Below, one piece after another: positions 30,405 through 39,278 of a stretch of 59,712 bases of DNA. A program made the position numbers and the translations under genes. Source of the DNA: an uncultured Erythrobacter sp. (GTDB lineage Bacteria; Pseudomonadota; Alphaproteobacteria; Sphingomonadales; Sphingomonadaceae); NCBI GenBank assembly GCA_937969505.1, contig CALBWA010000020.1, positions 1 to 59,712 on the forward strand, written 5' to 3'. Every line of letters starts with the position of its first letter. Position 1 is the first letter of the stretch. The notes under the pieces are model-generated. The model saw only the letters and a list, made by a program, of their open reading frames with translations, ran no database searches and was not told where the DNA came from.

Positions 30405-31064
30405 TCAGCGCACTTTGCCAATGCCGTTCTCTAGGATTGTGCGCGCGACTTTGGCGGCGTCGGTAGTGTCGCCTTCGTTTTTCCAAATCGCATATCGAAG
30501 GCCCAGGAACACATTCATTCCCATAATCGCCCAAGCGTGAGCCTCTTGGAGGTCGCCGCGCATTTCGCCTTTGCTTCCGCCATCTTGCAGTCGTGAGTAA
30601 ATGCGTTCGGCGGTCGCTTCGTAGTGGGCGCGATAAGCTGCCGGATCGACGAACTCAGACTCGTCAATAATTCGGTAGATTTCCTTATGCTCATGCGCGA
30701 AGGCGAGAAAGCTAGATAAGGCCGTCTCTTCAATATCAAAAGCGGTTGGCGAGCCTTCGCTCATCAGCTCCCCAACAGCTGCACCAGCCGCGCTTTTGAC
30801 TTGAGCGCTCATGTCAACGACGAGCGCTTGGAACAGCGCGTCCTTGCTGTCGAAGTAAGTGTAGAAGCTGCCCAAAGCGACACCGGCACGTCGTGTGATT
30901 GAGCTCACCGAGGCTTCATGAAACCCTTTTTCGCCAAACTCGATGGCCGAGGCATCCAGCAATTTACGCAAGGTTTTGCGTCCGCGCTCTGTTCGCGGAA
31001 CCTTATGAGTTGTTTGGTTGTCCGCTTCAGCATCGTCGCTGTCAACGCTCTTCGGCATATCCAT
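30405..31064 (-). CDS. TetR-family transcriptional regulator
   Basis: This protein of about 219 residues starts at MDMPKSVD (31064), with GGAAGGGG 8 nt upstream. The N-terminal TetR helix-turn-helix is at about 25-75 (RKLLDASAIEFGEKGFHEASVSSI...VALGSFYTYFDSKDALF). The C-terminal ligand domain is helical. It heads an operon with the methyltransferase and MFS genes and is divergent from the TonB-dependent receptor. Nested palindromes in the shared gap are its probable operators. Confidence 0.9.
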   Translation of the reverse strand: MDMPKSVDSDDAEADNQTTHKVPRTERGRKTLRKLLDASAIEFGEKGFHEASVSSITRRAGVALGSFYTYFDSKDALFQALVVDMSAQVKSAAGAAVGELMSEGSPTAFDIEETALSSFLAFAHEHKEIYRIIDESEFVDPAAYRAHYEATAERIYSRLQDGGSKGEMRGDLQEAHAWAIMGMNVFLGLRYAIWKNEGDTTDAAKVARTILENGIGKVR

Positions 31065-31115
31065 AGTCGCAGCCCCTTCCCAAGCAGAGCGCCTAAGCGT
31101 GAAAACGCCCTCTTG

Positions 31116-31149
31116 CAAGTCTAGACTTGAAAGGTGGTTCAACTTTCAA
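31116..31149. promoter_or_regulatory. Nested palindromic operator between tetR and TonB receptor
   Basis: CAAGTCTAGACTTG at 31116-31129 is a perfect 14-bp palindrome. Overlapping it, TTGAAAG (31127-31133) pairs with CTTTCAA (31143-31149) across 9 nt. TetR proteins bind such sites as dimers; two overlapping sites could control both divergent transcripts. Confidence 0.65.
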
Positions 31150-31186
31150 TAGAGCCTAAGAAAATAGTTTTTCGGGAGAGAACATC

Positions 31187-33541
31187 ATGACCAAACACGC
31201 AACCTATGCTCGTGCCCTTATGCTTACTGGCTGTGCCGGTATTGCCTTGCTCGCCAATCCAGCTGCTGCACAAAATCAAACCCAGCCCCAACAAGATGGT
31301 CGAGCAGCGCAAGACGACGCCGATGAGAATGTGATTGTGGTCACGGCGCGGCGCAGAGAAGAGCGGCTGATTGATGTACCAGTTTCTGTAACCGCTCTAA
31401 CCGGAGAGCAACTTTCCCGCAGCGGAACGCAAGAAATCACTCAGATTGCGCAGACTGTTCCCAACATCACACTCGAGGTGAGTCGCGGCACGAACACCAC
31501 TCTGACCGCTTTCGTACGCGGTGTTGGCCAGCAAGACCCTGTGGCAGGGTTTGAAGCCGGCGTCGGTCTCTATGTCGATGATGTTTATCTAAACCGTCCG
31601 CAAGCAGCGGTGCTTGATGTCTATGACGTGGAGCGCATCGAAGTTCTTCGGGGCCCACAAGGCACCTTGTATGGCCGCAACACAATTGGCGGCGCGATCA
31701 AATATGTGACTGCCAAATTGCCAGACGATCCAAGCCTGAAGGTTCGCGGGACCTATGGTTCATACAATCAGGCCGATTTGATTGTGACCGCGTCGACACC
31801 CATCACCGAAAGCTTCAAAATTGGCGCCAGTGGTGCACGGCTCTCTCGCGGCGGATTTGGCGACAACCTCAACCTTGGTACGGAAAACTACAATAAGGAT
31901 GTTTGGGCTGCGCGCGGAACTTTGGAATTTGACAATGGACCGGTGTTTGTCCGGCTCTCTGGCGATTATGTAAAAGACGATAGCGAGGCCCGCCAAGGCA
32001 CGCGCTTGATCCCAGGCCTTTTCACAGGCGCGCCGGTTCTGGACGATGTATTTGACACACGCGCTGGCCTTAATGTGGTGGATCAAGAAGTCGAAGCTTA
32101 TGGCGGCGCACTCAACATTGCGATTGAGCTTTCCGATACGCTGACTCTCAAATCCATCACTGGCTACCGCGAAGACAAATCGACTTCGCCCATCGATTTC
32201 GACAGCCTTCCTGCCGCCGATCTAGACGTGCCAGCAATATATGAAAATGATCAGTTCAGCCAAGAATTGCAGCTGGTCTACGAGGGCGACCGTCTCTCTG
32301 GTGTCTTGGGCGCTTACTACCTTGATGCCAATGCATTCACCGCCTTCGATGTTGCATTGTTCAATACTGGTGACCTCATTGGACTGCCCGGTCTAAACGC
32401 GCAGACCCTTGGCGATGTTGAAACCAAAACTTGGTCGATCTTCGGCGATTTCACTTATGATTTGACGGACCGGCTCAGCCTTTCAGTCGGAGGGCGTTAC
32501 ACCAATGACAAGCGCACGAGCCAAGTCTTGCGCACCACATTCATCGGCGGTTTTTCTGACCTGTTTGGGCCGTCGGCTGCTATTCCTATAGCGGTGACAT
32601 CTGACTTTAATGGAAGTGAAACCTTCAAGGAATTCACACCGCGGGCTTCGATCAGTTTCAAGCCGACACCGGATCACAATATCTATTTCTCCTATTCACG
32701 CGGCTTCAAAGGCGGCGGCTTTGACCCGCGTGGTCAGACCAGCGCGACCCCAGATTTGGACGGTGATGGCGACATTGATTTTGACGATCAGTTTGAATTC
32801 CTAAGCTTCGATCCAGAAACGGTCGACAGCTTTGAATTGGGCTGGAAAGCCTCGCTCCTCGACAACCGTGTTAACATCGCAATTGCGGCCTTTTTGGGCA
32901 GCTATAAGGATGTGCAAATTCCAGGTTCTGTTGGTGTGGACACAACCGGCGACGGCACCAATGATAGCTTTATCGGCATCACCTCCAATGCGGCCAGCGC
33001 GGATGTAAACGGTATCGAATTTGAAGGCAGCGCGCTGGTGGGCAAAGACTTTGCCGGAGATGGTAGCCGTTTCTCGATCAATTGGTCGCTGGGCGTGCTC
33101 GATGCTTCATACAATACGTTCATTGATGCATTTGGCGTTGATGTCGCGGACCAGCGGGTGTTTCAGAATACACCCGACATTACGGGGCATATGGGTTTTG
33201 GCTTGGGTCTGCCGGTTGCCAGCGGGATGGTGGATATTCTTGGATCAGTATCGCTGCGCAGTGATGCCAGCCAATTTGAGACGCCCAATCCTTTCCTCGA
33301 TCAAGACGGCTTTTCCTTGGTTGACGCGAGCATTGTCTACACCGATGACAGCGACCTCTTCTCCATTGGAATTCACGGCAAGAACCTGTTCAACAAGGAA
33401 TATATCGTTGCGGGATATAATTTTGTAAGCGGCGGAACAGGCGGCGTGCCCTTTGCCTCAACTCTTGGGCTCGAAGGCACGCTGACAGGGTTCTATGGAG
33501 ACCCGCGCCGGTTCTACATCACGGGCGAAGTGCGCTTCTAA
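31187..33541 (+). CDS. TonB-dependent outer-membrane receptor
   Basis: This 784-residue protein has a signal peptide ending near residue 28 (LANPAAAQ) and a TonB-box-like segment ENVIVVTARRREE. The plug domain (about 55-170) includes GVGLYVDDVYLNRPQAAV and EVLRGPQGTLYGRNTIGG. A 22-strand barrel follows and ends in aromatic GEVRF. The plug type is typical of sphingomonads, where such receptors take up plant compounds, sterols or siderophores. It lies divergent from tetR and 12 bp before a hydrolase gene. The ligand is unknown. Confidence 0.93.
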   Translation: MTKHATYARALMLTGCAGIALLANPAAAQNQTQPQQDGRAAQDDADENVIVVTARRREERLIDVPVSVTALTGEQLSRSGTQEITQIAQTVPNITLEVSRGTNTTLTAFVRGVGQQDPVAGFEAGVGLYVDDVYLNRPQAAVLDVYDVERIEVLRGPQGTLYGRNTIGGAIKYVTAKLPDDPSLKVRGTYGSYNQADLIVTASTPITESFKIGASGARLSRGGFGDNLNLGTENYNKDVWAARGTLEFDNGPVFVRLSGDYVKDDSEARQGTRLIPGLFTGAPVLDDVFDTRAGLNVVDQEVEAYGGALNIAIELSDTLTLKSITGYREDKSTSPIDFDSLPAADLDVPAIYENDQFSQELQLVYEGDRLSGVLGAYYLDANAFTAFDVALFNTGDLIGLPGLNAQTLGDVETKTWSIFGDFTYDLTDRLSLSVGGRYTNDKRTSQVLRTTFIGGFSDLFGPSAAIPIAVTSDFNGSETFKEFTPRASISFKPTPDHNIYFSYSRGFKGGGFDPRGQTSATPDLDGDGDIDFDDQFEFLSFDPETVDSFELGWKASLLDNRVNIAIAAFLGSYKDVQIPGSVGVDTTGDGTNDSFIGITSNAASADVNGIEFEGSALVGKDFAGDGSRFSINWSLGVLDASYNTFIDAFGVDVADQRVFQNTPDITGHMGFGLGLPVASGMVDILGSVSLRSDASQFETPNPFLDQDGFSLVDASIVYTDDSDLFSIGIHGKNLFNKEYIVAGYNFVSGGTGGVPFASTLGLEGTLTGFYGDPRRFYITGEVRF

Positions 33542-33553
33542 GCGGAGGCTCAA

Positions 33554-34432
33554 ATGCCCGAAGGCAAAGCTTTTGATGGCTTGAAGTATCGTAGCGCCGA
33601 CGGCCGCTTGGATCTGTTTGCCCGCATCTACCCAGCGTCAGGTGCGGGCAAAACCAAGCCGCCTTTGCTGATGATGCACGGTCTCACCCGAAATAGTGCC
33701 GATTTTGAGCCCCTAATTGAAGCCCTCGGCACCGAGCGCATGGTCATCGTTCCCGACCAGCGAGGCAGGGGTCTTTCGCAATATGATCCCGATCCAGCCA
33801 ATTACCGGCCCGATGTTTATGTGGCGGATATGTGGGCGTTAATGAGCGAGCTCAAAACGGACCGCGTCATCTGCATTGGCACATCTATGGGCGGATTGAT
33901 GGCAATGCTGATGGGGTTGGAGCGCAGCGAGCGGATCGCAGCCATTGTGCTTAATGATATCGGGCCAGAAGTAAGCGCCGAGGGATTGTCGCGCATTCGC
34001 GAATATGTCGGCTCAGACAGCGTGATGGCCAATTGGGAGGCGGCGGCACGAAGATGCGCGCAGATCAACGTCAGCGCCTTTGACGGCTTTACCGAAGCCG
34101 ATTGGGAAGCCTTCGCCAAACGCACTTGTCATGAACGGGCAGATGGAAGCGTGGCCTTTGCTTATGACCCTGCGATTTCCCACCGCATGTCTGAACAAGA
34201 CCCTTCCGCCGCTCCGCCCGACTTATGGCCCATGTGGGATGGCTTAAGCGGCATTCCTTGTTTAATAATTCGCGGCGCGAAAAGCGATATTCTCACCGCG
34301 GCTACCGCTGATCAAATGGCAAAGCGTCACGGTTCGCGCTGTAACCAAATTGAGATTGATGGACGCGGCCATGCTCCTTTACTGGATGAACGAGCAGCGC
34401 TCATCGCGATCCAGCAATTCTTGGAGGGCTGA
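33554..34432 (+). CDS. Alpha/beta-fold hydrolase
   Basis: This 292-residue protein has the oxyanion segment LLMMHGLTRNSADF, the nucleophile elbow GTSMGG (Ser about residue 116), and a late catalytic His in DGRGHAPLL with an Asp upstream (AKSDIL). There is no signal peptide, so it is cytoplasmic. It follows the TonB receptor by 12 bp, which suggests that it cleaves an ester or lactone imported by that receptor. The family covers esterases, haloalkane dehalogenases and C-C hydrolases, so the reaction stays open. Confidence 0.9.
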   Translation: MPEGKAFDGLKYRSADGRLDLFARIYPASGAGKTKPPLLMMHGLTRNSADFEPLIEALGTERMVIVPDQRGRGLSQYDPDPANYRPDVYVADMWALMSELKTDRVICIGTSMGGLMAMLMGLERSERIAAIVLNDIGPEVSAEGLSRIREYVGSDSVMANWEAAARRCAQINVSAFDGFTEADWEAFAKRTCHERADGSVAFAYDPAISHRMSEQDPSAAPPDLWPMWDGLSGIPCLIIRGAKSDILTAATADQMAKRHGSRCNQIEIDGRGHAPLLDERAALIAIQQFLEG

Positions 34433-34635
34433 AAAATCACTTGGTGCCCGCGACAATTTATAGGGCCATTGGAAAATGCGCGCTTTCAAATTTGTCCGCT
34501 TTCCACCCACTTGCAGTCGATGGTGCTATTGCGAGTGCTTCCTGAAAACAGACATTCGGCTCTTGGGTTATCTGAAGCCAACTTCGAACGTCTTGGATTG
34601 GGGCGCAAAGCCGCCGTGCTCATGAGAGTTCTTCT
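34433..34635. repeat. Intergenic stretch with degenerate GTCCGCTTTC-type repeats
   Basis: This 203-bp stretch between the hydrolase and the integrase has no gene. It contains GTCCGCTTTCCACCC near 34495 and CAGACATTCGGCTCTTGGG near 34550. These resemble the dispersed repeat family seen at 1.1, 12.9 and 16.7 kb, in a more decayed form. No tRNA fragment, such as an attachment site copy, is seen. Confidence 0.4.
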
Positions 34636-35790
34636 TTACCCTCCCATGCAGAAATCTGACCACTCGCGCATCAGCTCTCGCCGCTTGTCCAGATAGTTGG
34701 TACGCCGATAGGCGGCCTCCACTTTGTTGCTGACCGTATGGGCTAGTGCCGTTTCCGCCACCTCGCCGGGATAGCTGGTCTTCTCTGCTGCCCAATCTCG
34801 GAACGCAGATCGAAAGCCGTGAACGGTGAAGGGCAACTTCGCGTAACGCAGGATTTTGAGCAGCGTCATGTCGGACATCGGACGCAAGACGTTGCGACCG
34901 GGGAAGACCAGATTGCTGCACTCAGCGTAGTAAGGTCTGGCACGTTCGAGCACGTCGATTGCCGCATCAGTCAGCGGAACAACGTGTTCCTTTCCAACCT
35001 TCATCCGCTCCGCAGGGACAGTCCAGAGTTTTGCGTCCAGATTGATCTCCGCCCATTTAGCACCCCGCACTTCCCCCGATCGAGAGGCAGTCAGGATCAG
35101 GAACTCAAGCGCGAGCCGTGCGACACTCGTTCGCTTGTGCAGATGCTTCAAGAAAGTTGGGACATCCTCGTAGGGCATCGCAGCGAAATGGCCGTCCTGC
35201 TTCGGCTGTCGTGGCAGTGCGCGGCTGAGCGAGCGCATTGGCGCTTCGGTCGCGCGCATTCCGTTTGCGTATGCCCAATCGAGCACAACGCCGATACGTT
35301 GCTTTACGCGGCGAGCTGTCTCTGGCTTTTCCAGCCAGATGTCGAGGAGCACTTCACGGATGAGCGGTCCCTCGATGTCGTTAACGAGTCTGTCGCCAAG
35401 CTTTGGGAAGGCATAGGTTTCGAGTGTATTGATCCACTGATCCTGATGCTTCCCGTTTTTCCATGTTGCCTTGTGCTCAGAGTGAACCTTCTCGGCAGCG
35501 GCCTTGAACGTGAGGATTTCGATTTTCTGGCGCTTGCGCTCTTCGATCGGATCAATGCCTCGCTGAATATCGCGGCGCATGTCGATCGCGAGTTCGCGGG
35601 CTTCAGCCAATGTAACTAAGTCTAGTGGCCCTAGGCCGATGTCCCTTCGGCGCCCGTTTATGGTCGCGCGCAGCACCCAATACCCCTTTTTTGGGGCGGT
35701 GAGCAGCAGCGACAGGCCATCGCCATCCATGTAGCGGCTCGGTTTAGTGAGAGCTCGAATCTGAGCAGCGGAAAGTTTTCCCATAGCCAT
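34636..35790 (-). CDS. P4-type tyrosine integrase
   Basis: This protein of about 384 residues starts at MAMGKLS (35790; an ATG two codons later is also possible). The N-terminal DUF4102-type domain (about 1-90) has the YMDGDGLSLLL and DIGLGPL segments typical of P4-like integrases. The catalytic domain shows Arg in SRSGEVRG, HGFRSAFRDWA (His-x-x-Arg), His in ALAHTVSNK and Tyr in EAAYRR, so the active site is complete. Such enzymes insert islands into tRNA 3' ends. The gene lies 160 bp from tRNA-Ser and reads away from it. Confidence 0.93.
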   Translation of the reverse strand: MAMGKLSAAQIRALTKPSRYMDGDGLSLLLTAPKKGYWVLRATINGRRRDIGLGPLDLVTLAEARELAIDMRRDIQRGIDPIEERKRQKIEILTFKAAAEKVHSEHKATWKNGKHQDQWINTLETYAFPKLGDRLVNDIEGPLIREVLLDIWLEKPETARRVKQRIGVVLDWAYANGMRATEAPMRSLSRALPRQPKQDGHFAAMPYEDVPTFLKHLHKRTSVARLALEFLILTASRSGEVRGAKWAEINLDAKLWTVPAERMKVGKEHVVPLTDAAIDVLERARPYYAECSNLVFPGRNVLRPMSDMTLLKILRYAKLPFTVHGFRSAFRDWAAEKTSYPGEVAETALAHTVSNKVEAAYRRTNYLDKRRELMREWSDFCMGG

Positions 35791-35890
35791 CCATCCTGGT
35801 TCTCTTCCCACATCTGCTCCCACAGTAGTGGGTAGAAAGTGTGGGAAGGGTTAGAACAAAATAAGAACTTGAGATTCCATTGCAAGTCCG

Positions 35891-35911
35891 AAAAACCGCA
35901 GAATTCTGCGG
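35891..35911 (-). terminator. Intrinsic terminator after tRNA-Ser
   Basis: The palindrome CCGCAGAATTCTGCGG (35896-35911) is followed on the minus strand by TTTTT (35891-35895). It is a short strong stem of 6 bp with an AATT loop. It ends the tRNA transcript 40 bp after the CCA and separates it from the integrase gene. Confidence 0.8.
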
Positions 35912-35950
35912 CTTTCAGGGACTTTCGGGGATCTCTTGGGATGGTTTAGG

Positions 35951-35975
35951 TGGCGGAGACGGAGGGATTCGAACC
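35951..35975. other. Putative attachment site at the tRNA-Ser 3' end
   Basis: P4-type integrases usually recombine inside the 3' end of the adjacent tRNA gene, here the acceptor and T arm. By reading through the window I found no second copy of this segment, so the other attachment site is either outside the window to the left or lost. The call is inference from gene order. Confidence 0.4.
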
Positions 35976-36041
35976 CTCGATACCCGTAGTAGGTATGGTT
36001 CCTTAGCAGGGAACTGGTTTCAGCCACTCACCCACGTCTCC
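35951..36041 (-). tRNA. tRNA-Ser (anticodon GCT)
   Basis: The 91-nt gene shows acceptor GGAGACG pairing with CGTCTCC and the T loop GGTTCGAATCC. The anticodon stem GTTCC/GGAAC surrounds the loop CTGCTAA, giving anticodon GCT for AGC/AGU codons. A long variable arm (TACCTACTACGGGTA) is typical of serine tRNAs. CCA is encoded at 35951-35953. The 3' end faces the P4-type integrase, which suggests use as an integration site. Confidence 0.96.
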
Positions 36042-36284
36042 ACATGCAGCATTCTGCTTGCGAATGGGGCGCTATAATGAGCAGCGGCTATGGCGGCAAG
36101 CCAAGTCTTTGCAAAAAATACCTGTGCGGGCGTGATCAGGCCGGTCAAGGTTGCGATGGAAGGGTCAAAAGACTCGCTTCACCGCATTTTCGATTCCGTT
36201 CACCGACAGGCAATTGCCCGCTGGTCAAGGAAGGAATCTGTTAACAGCGAAGCGGTTCGTGCCGAACCAGGAGAGGGTTAGACG

Positions 36285-37100
36285 ATGGATTTGATCGCAC
36301 GATTGAAAAGGGCCTCGATTGCTGCAACAGCATCGCTCGCGATGTTTGCCGGTGCAGTTCATGCGCAAGAGCTGGAGAGCATTGACCCGGACGGCGCATA
36401 TGCCAACGCCATTGATGGTGATCTGGCCAGCTCCAGCGAACCTCCGTCCACCAATCAGGTGCACTCAGCTGGTGCAAGCACAACCTATGTGCCGCCAGTG
36501 CAGGCGTCCGTCGATGATGCGCCGCTTGCACCGCAATGGTCCAACCCTGAAGCAGTGGACGACCCGCTGCCCGCGGATGCCTCAACAGTCGGCCAGGAAA
36601 CATATTCCGGGACCGAGACAACTTATGGCGAAGACGATTTGATCGGCGCTGCTGAAGGTGTTTTTGGCAAGGGCGCAGAGGGTTTGGCCAGTCTCATTGA
36701 AAAGGCGCTGAAGGAGCAGGGCGAACCCAACGCCTATATCGTCGGGCGCGAAGCAGGCGGCGCTTTCGTCGTTGGCGCACGCTATGGTTCTGGCACCTTG
36801 CATCACAAGATTGAAGGAAAAAGGCCGGTGTACTGGACTGGACCGTCAATCGGATTCGATGCTGGTGCGAACGCAGCAAATACATTTGTTCTGGTCTATA
36901 ATCTGTATGATAGTGAAGAATTGTATGAACGTTATCCCGCCGGCGAAGGTCAGGCCTACGTGGTTGGTGGTTTGCATGCCAGTTACTTGCGCAAGGGTGA
37001 TGTGGTCATGATCCCTATTCGTGTGGGCGCTGGTCTAAGACTTGGTGTTAACGCGGGTTATATGAAGTTTTCCAAAAAGCAGCGCTGGCTGCCATTCTGA
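36285..37100 (+). CDS. eipA: EipA/DUF1134 envelope protein
   Basis: This 271-residue exported protein has a signal peptide ending near residue 28 (MFAGAVHAQ). A low-complexity acidic/Ser-rich linker (about 30-120) leads to the DUF1134 domain (about 140-271) with NAYIVGREAGGAFVVGARYG, YWTGPSIGFDAGAN and a final KKQRWLPF. In Brucella the family member EipA supports cell-envelope integrity in the periplasm. The gene stands alone just right of tRNA-Ser. The 243-bp gap before it shows no gene. Confidence 0.88.
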   Translation: MDLIARLKRASIAATASLAMFAGAVHAQELESIDPDGAYANAIDGDLASSSEPPSTNQVHSAGASTTYVPPVQASVDDAPLAPQWSNPEAVDDPLPADASTVGQETYSGTETTYGEDDLIGAAEGVFGKGAEGLASLIEKALKEQGEPNAYIVGREAGGAFVVGARYGSGTLHHKIEGKRPVYWTGPSIGFDAGANAANTFVLVYNLYDSEELYERYPAGEGQAYVVGGLHASYLRKGDVVMIPIRVGAGLRLGVNAGYMKFSKKQRWLPF

Positions 37101-37235
37101 GCCGGTAGGGCGCTAAACGAGCGCACGCATCGCAGGACTGTGTTTAGAATTTTGGTCGCACAAAGCTGAACTTTCGTCGACAACAGACGATTGATTGTTG
37201 CGAGCAACGCGCATGCGCGGCAAAGGGGCTGCGTC

Positions 37236-38411
37236 ATGCTAGAAAATCTAAAACCCCAAGCTCCCGATGCATTACTCGCTCTGATCAAGGCCTATGCCGA
37301 TGATCCCAGCCCCGACAAGATCGACTTGGGGGTTGGTGTATATCGAACTGGGCAGGGCGATACTCCGGTATTTGAGGCCATCAAACGCGCTGAACAGAAG
37401 CTCGTCGATACCCAGGATACCAAGGCCTATCTCGGGCCAGAGGGCGACATGGGATTCGTCAATGCGCTCAAGCCATATATCTTTGGTGATAACCCGACCA
37501 TGGGCGGCCGAATTCAAGGTATGCAAACCCCCGGGGGAACTGGCGCTGTGCGTCTGGCTGTCGCACTAGCGCAGCGGGCAGGCGTCACACGATTGCTAAT
37601 GGGCACGCCGAGTTGGCCAAATCACGCTCAGATCCTGAATGATATCGACCTGGAGATGATCGGATTTGGCCATGCCGATGACGATGGTACCGCCAATGTT
37701 GATGCCGTTTTGGAAGCCATTGCCCAAGCTGGTTCAGAAGATGCTATCTTGCTGCATGGTTCTTGTCACAACCCAACGGGCATCGATTACACTCACGACC
37801 AATGGGATACAATCGCGCAGGCGATAGCTGACAAGGGTATCTTCCCGATCATCGATTGCGCCTACCAGGGGCTTGGCCAAGGCATGGATGAAGATGCGTA
37901 TGGCCTTCGTCGGATTTTGGACACAGTGCCGGAGGCCTTTGTCGCCTACAGTTGCGATAAAAACTTCGGCATGTATCGGGACCGCGTGGGTGCATTTTAC
38001 GCGCTCGCAAAGGATTCCGATGCGCTTGATGCAATCTTTTCCAACGCAAATGCTTTAGCGCGGGCCAGCTGGTCCATGCCTCCTGACCACGGCGGTTCCG
38101 CGGTTCGTGTCATCTTGCGCGATCCCGAGTTGACCAAGCTGTGGCTGGATGAGCTTTCCACCATGCGCGATCGGATGCGTCAGGTTCGCACAATGCTGGC
38201 CGACGCGGGCACGGCTGGCAGCGTCAACCTTGTGCCACTGGGATCCCAGAACGGGCTGTTTGCTGTGCTGCCTGTATCAAAGGAGCAGGTCCAGCAATTG
38301 CGCGACGATCATGCGATATACATGGCTGGATCGGGCCGGATCAATATCGCCGGCTTGCATGCAGGAAATATCGATAAGTTTGTTCAGGCTCTGGCGGACG
38401 TCACGCAATAG
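37236..38411 (+). CDS. Aromatic/aspartate aminotransferase, class I
   Basis: This protein of about 391 residues starts at MLENLKPQ (37236) after AAGGGG. It belongs to PLP-dependent fold type I aminotransferases of the AspC/TyrB group: NPTGIDYT binds the cofactor, and SCDKNFGMYRDRVG holds the Schiff-base Lys. The N-terminal DLGVGVYR segment is a substrate-binding motif. It transfers amino groups between aromatic amino acids or aspartate and 2-oxoglutarate. It stands alone; the preceding 135-bp gap should hold its promoter. Confidence 0.92.
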   Translation: MLENLKPQAPDALLALIKAYADDPSPDKIDLGVGVYRTGQGDTPVFEAIKRAEQKLVDTQDTKAYLGPEGDMGFVNALKPYIFGDNPTMGGRIQGMQTPGGTGAVRLAVALAQRAGVTRLLMGTPSWPNHAQILNDIDLEMIGFGHADDDGTANVDAVLEAIAQAGSEDAILLHGSCHNPTGIDYTHDQWDTIAQAIADKGIFPIIDCAYQGLGQGMDEDAYGLRRILDTVPEAFVAYSCDKNFGMYRDRVGAFYALAKDSDALDAIFSNANALARASWSMPPDHGGSAVRVILRDPELTKLWLDELSTMRDRMRQVRTMLADAGTAGSVNLVPLGSQNGLFAVLPVSKEQVQQLRDDHAIYMAGSGRINIAGLHAGNIDKFVQALADVTQ

Positions 38412-38451
38412 CGTCTAATCTCCGCGTTGGCTTGCTGCTCAGCTATCAATG

Positions 38452-39039
38452 CTAAGCATTGCCTGCGGCCTCGCGATCGCTTTGCGCGAGCAGAAGTTTG
38501 GCGGCTTCTGCTGTTCGGCTCATGGAGATTACATGATCAACACCGTCAATAGTGATCGATAGCTCAGCCTGTTCGGTCATGCTGATCAAGCCTTTGGATT
38601 TTAGATACCAGACGTGAAACTCAAACGTCTCGTCGGAGCAGTCTAGCATTTGCTGAACATAATATGCCACAACGCCTGGCTGGTCGGCTTGTTCACGCCG
38701 ACGCTTGTACAGGTGCATCAGGATTTTCCTGTGCGCTTCTGCATCGGCCAGTGCTGACTTTTCTTCGACGCCAGCCTCTTCAGCACCGGGGATCTGGAAC
38801 CAGCTGTCACCCCGCAGCTTGGCGTATGTCTCGTTATATGCGGCCCGCTTTTCAGGGTTTCGCAAAACGTTATAAGCCTCGGTGACTTCCTGAAACTTAC
38901 TGACGTCTGCATCACCAGTATGGTCTGGATGATACTTCAATGCGAAATGGTGATAGGCTTTTTCGAGAATTTTTGCATCGCAACCAGGATTGACCTGCAA
39001 GACTTCGTAATAATCAATGAATTCTTGTGTATCCGCCAT
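38452..39039 (-). CDS. J-domain protein
   Basis: This 195-residue protein has an N-terminal J domain (about 8-72) with the HPD motif in KYHPDHTG and the helix EVTEAYNVLRNPEKRAAY. Such a domain stimulates an Hsp70 partner. The C-terminal part (about 95-180) is helical and looks like a small winged-helix domain (LKSKGLISMTEQAELSITIDG). It has no G/F or zinc region, so it is not a full DnaJ. The partner and client are unknown. Confidence 0.88.
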   Translation of the reverse strand: MADTQEFIDYYEVLQVNPGCDAKILEKAYHHFALKYHPDHTGDADVSKFQEVTEAYNVLRNPEKRAAYNETYAKLRGDSWFQIPGAEEAGVEEKSALADAEAHRKILMHLYKRRREQADQPGVVAYYVQQMLDCSDETFEFHVWYLKSKGLISMTEQAELSITIDGVDHVISMSRTAEAAKLLLAQSDREAAGNA

Positions 39040-39278
39040 AGCCCGATATCCATCTGATGTGGTTCATCACGCCAAAGCTTCAAGTCAAACTCAGGACCGA
39101 AGGTTTGCGGATGCCCAAAAAGAGCCCCAATTCTGTCAATTGCGACCGGCTATTCTCAAGAGATATTTCATCTCTGGCGCCTTCTAACTGTCTGCGGATT
39201 TCCACAAGACTCAAGGCTTGTCAAAGGAAAGATCAGCTTGTCAACAAGTAGGCCTTCCCGCCGACGGTCAAAGTCTTC

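Noticed and set aside
38447..38461. CAATGCT-A-AGCATTG palindrome at the end of the J-domain gene
   Set aside because: The arms are only one base apart, so no RNA hairpin can form, and it lies in coding sequence; no T-run follows.
39057..39251. 64-residue plus-strand frame between the J-domain and membrane protein genes
   Set aside because: Composition is not protein-like, it has no ribosome site and no resemblance to a known family.
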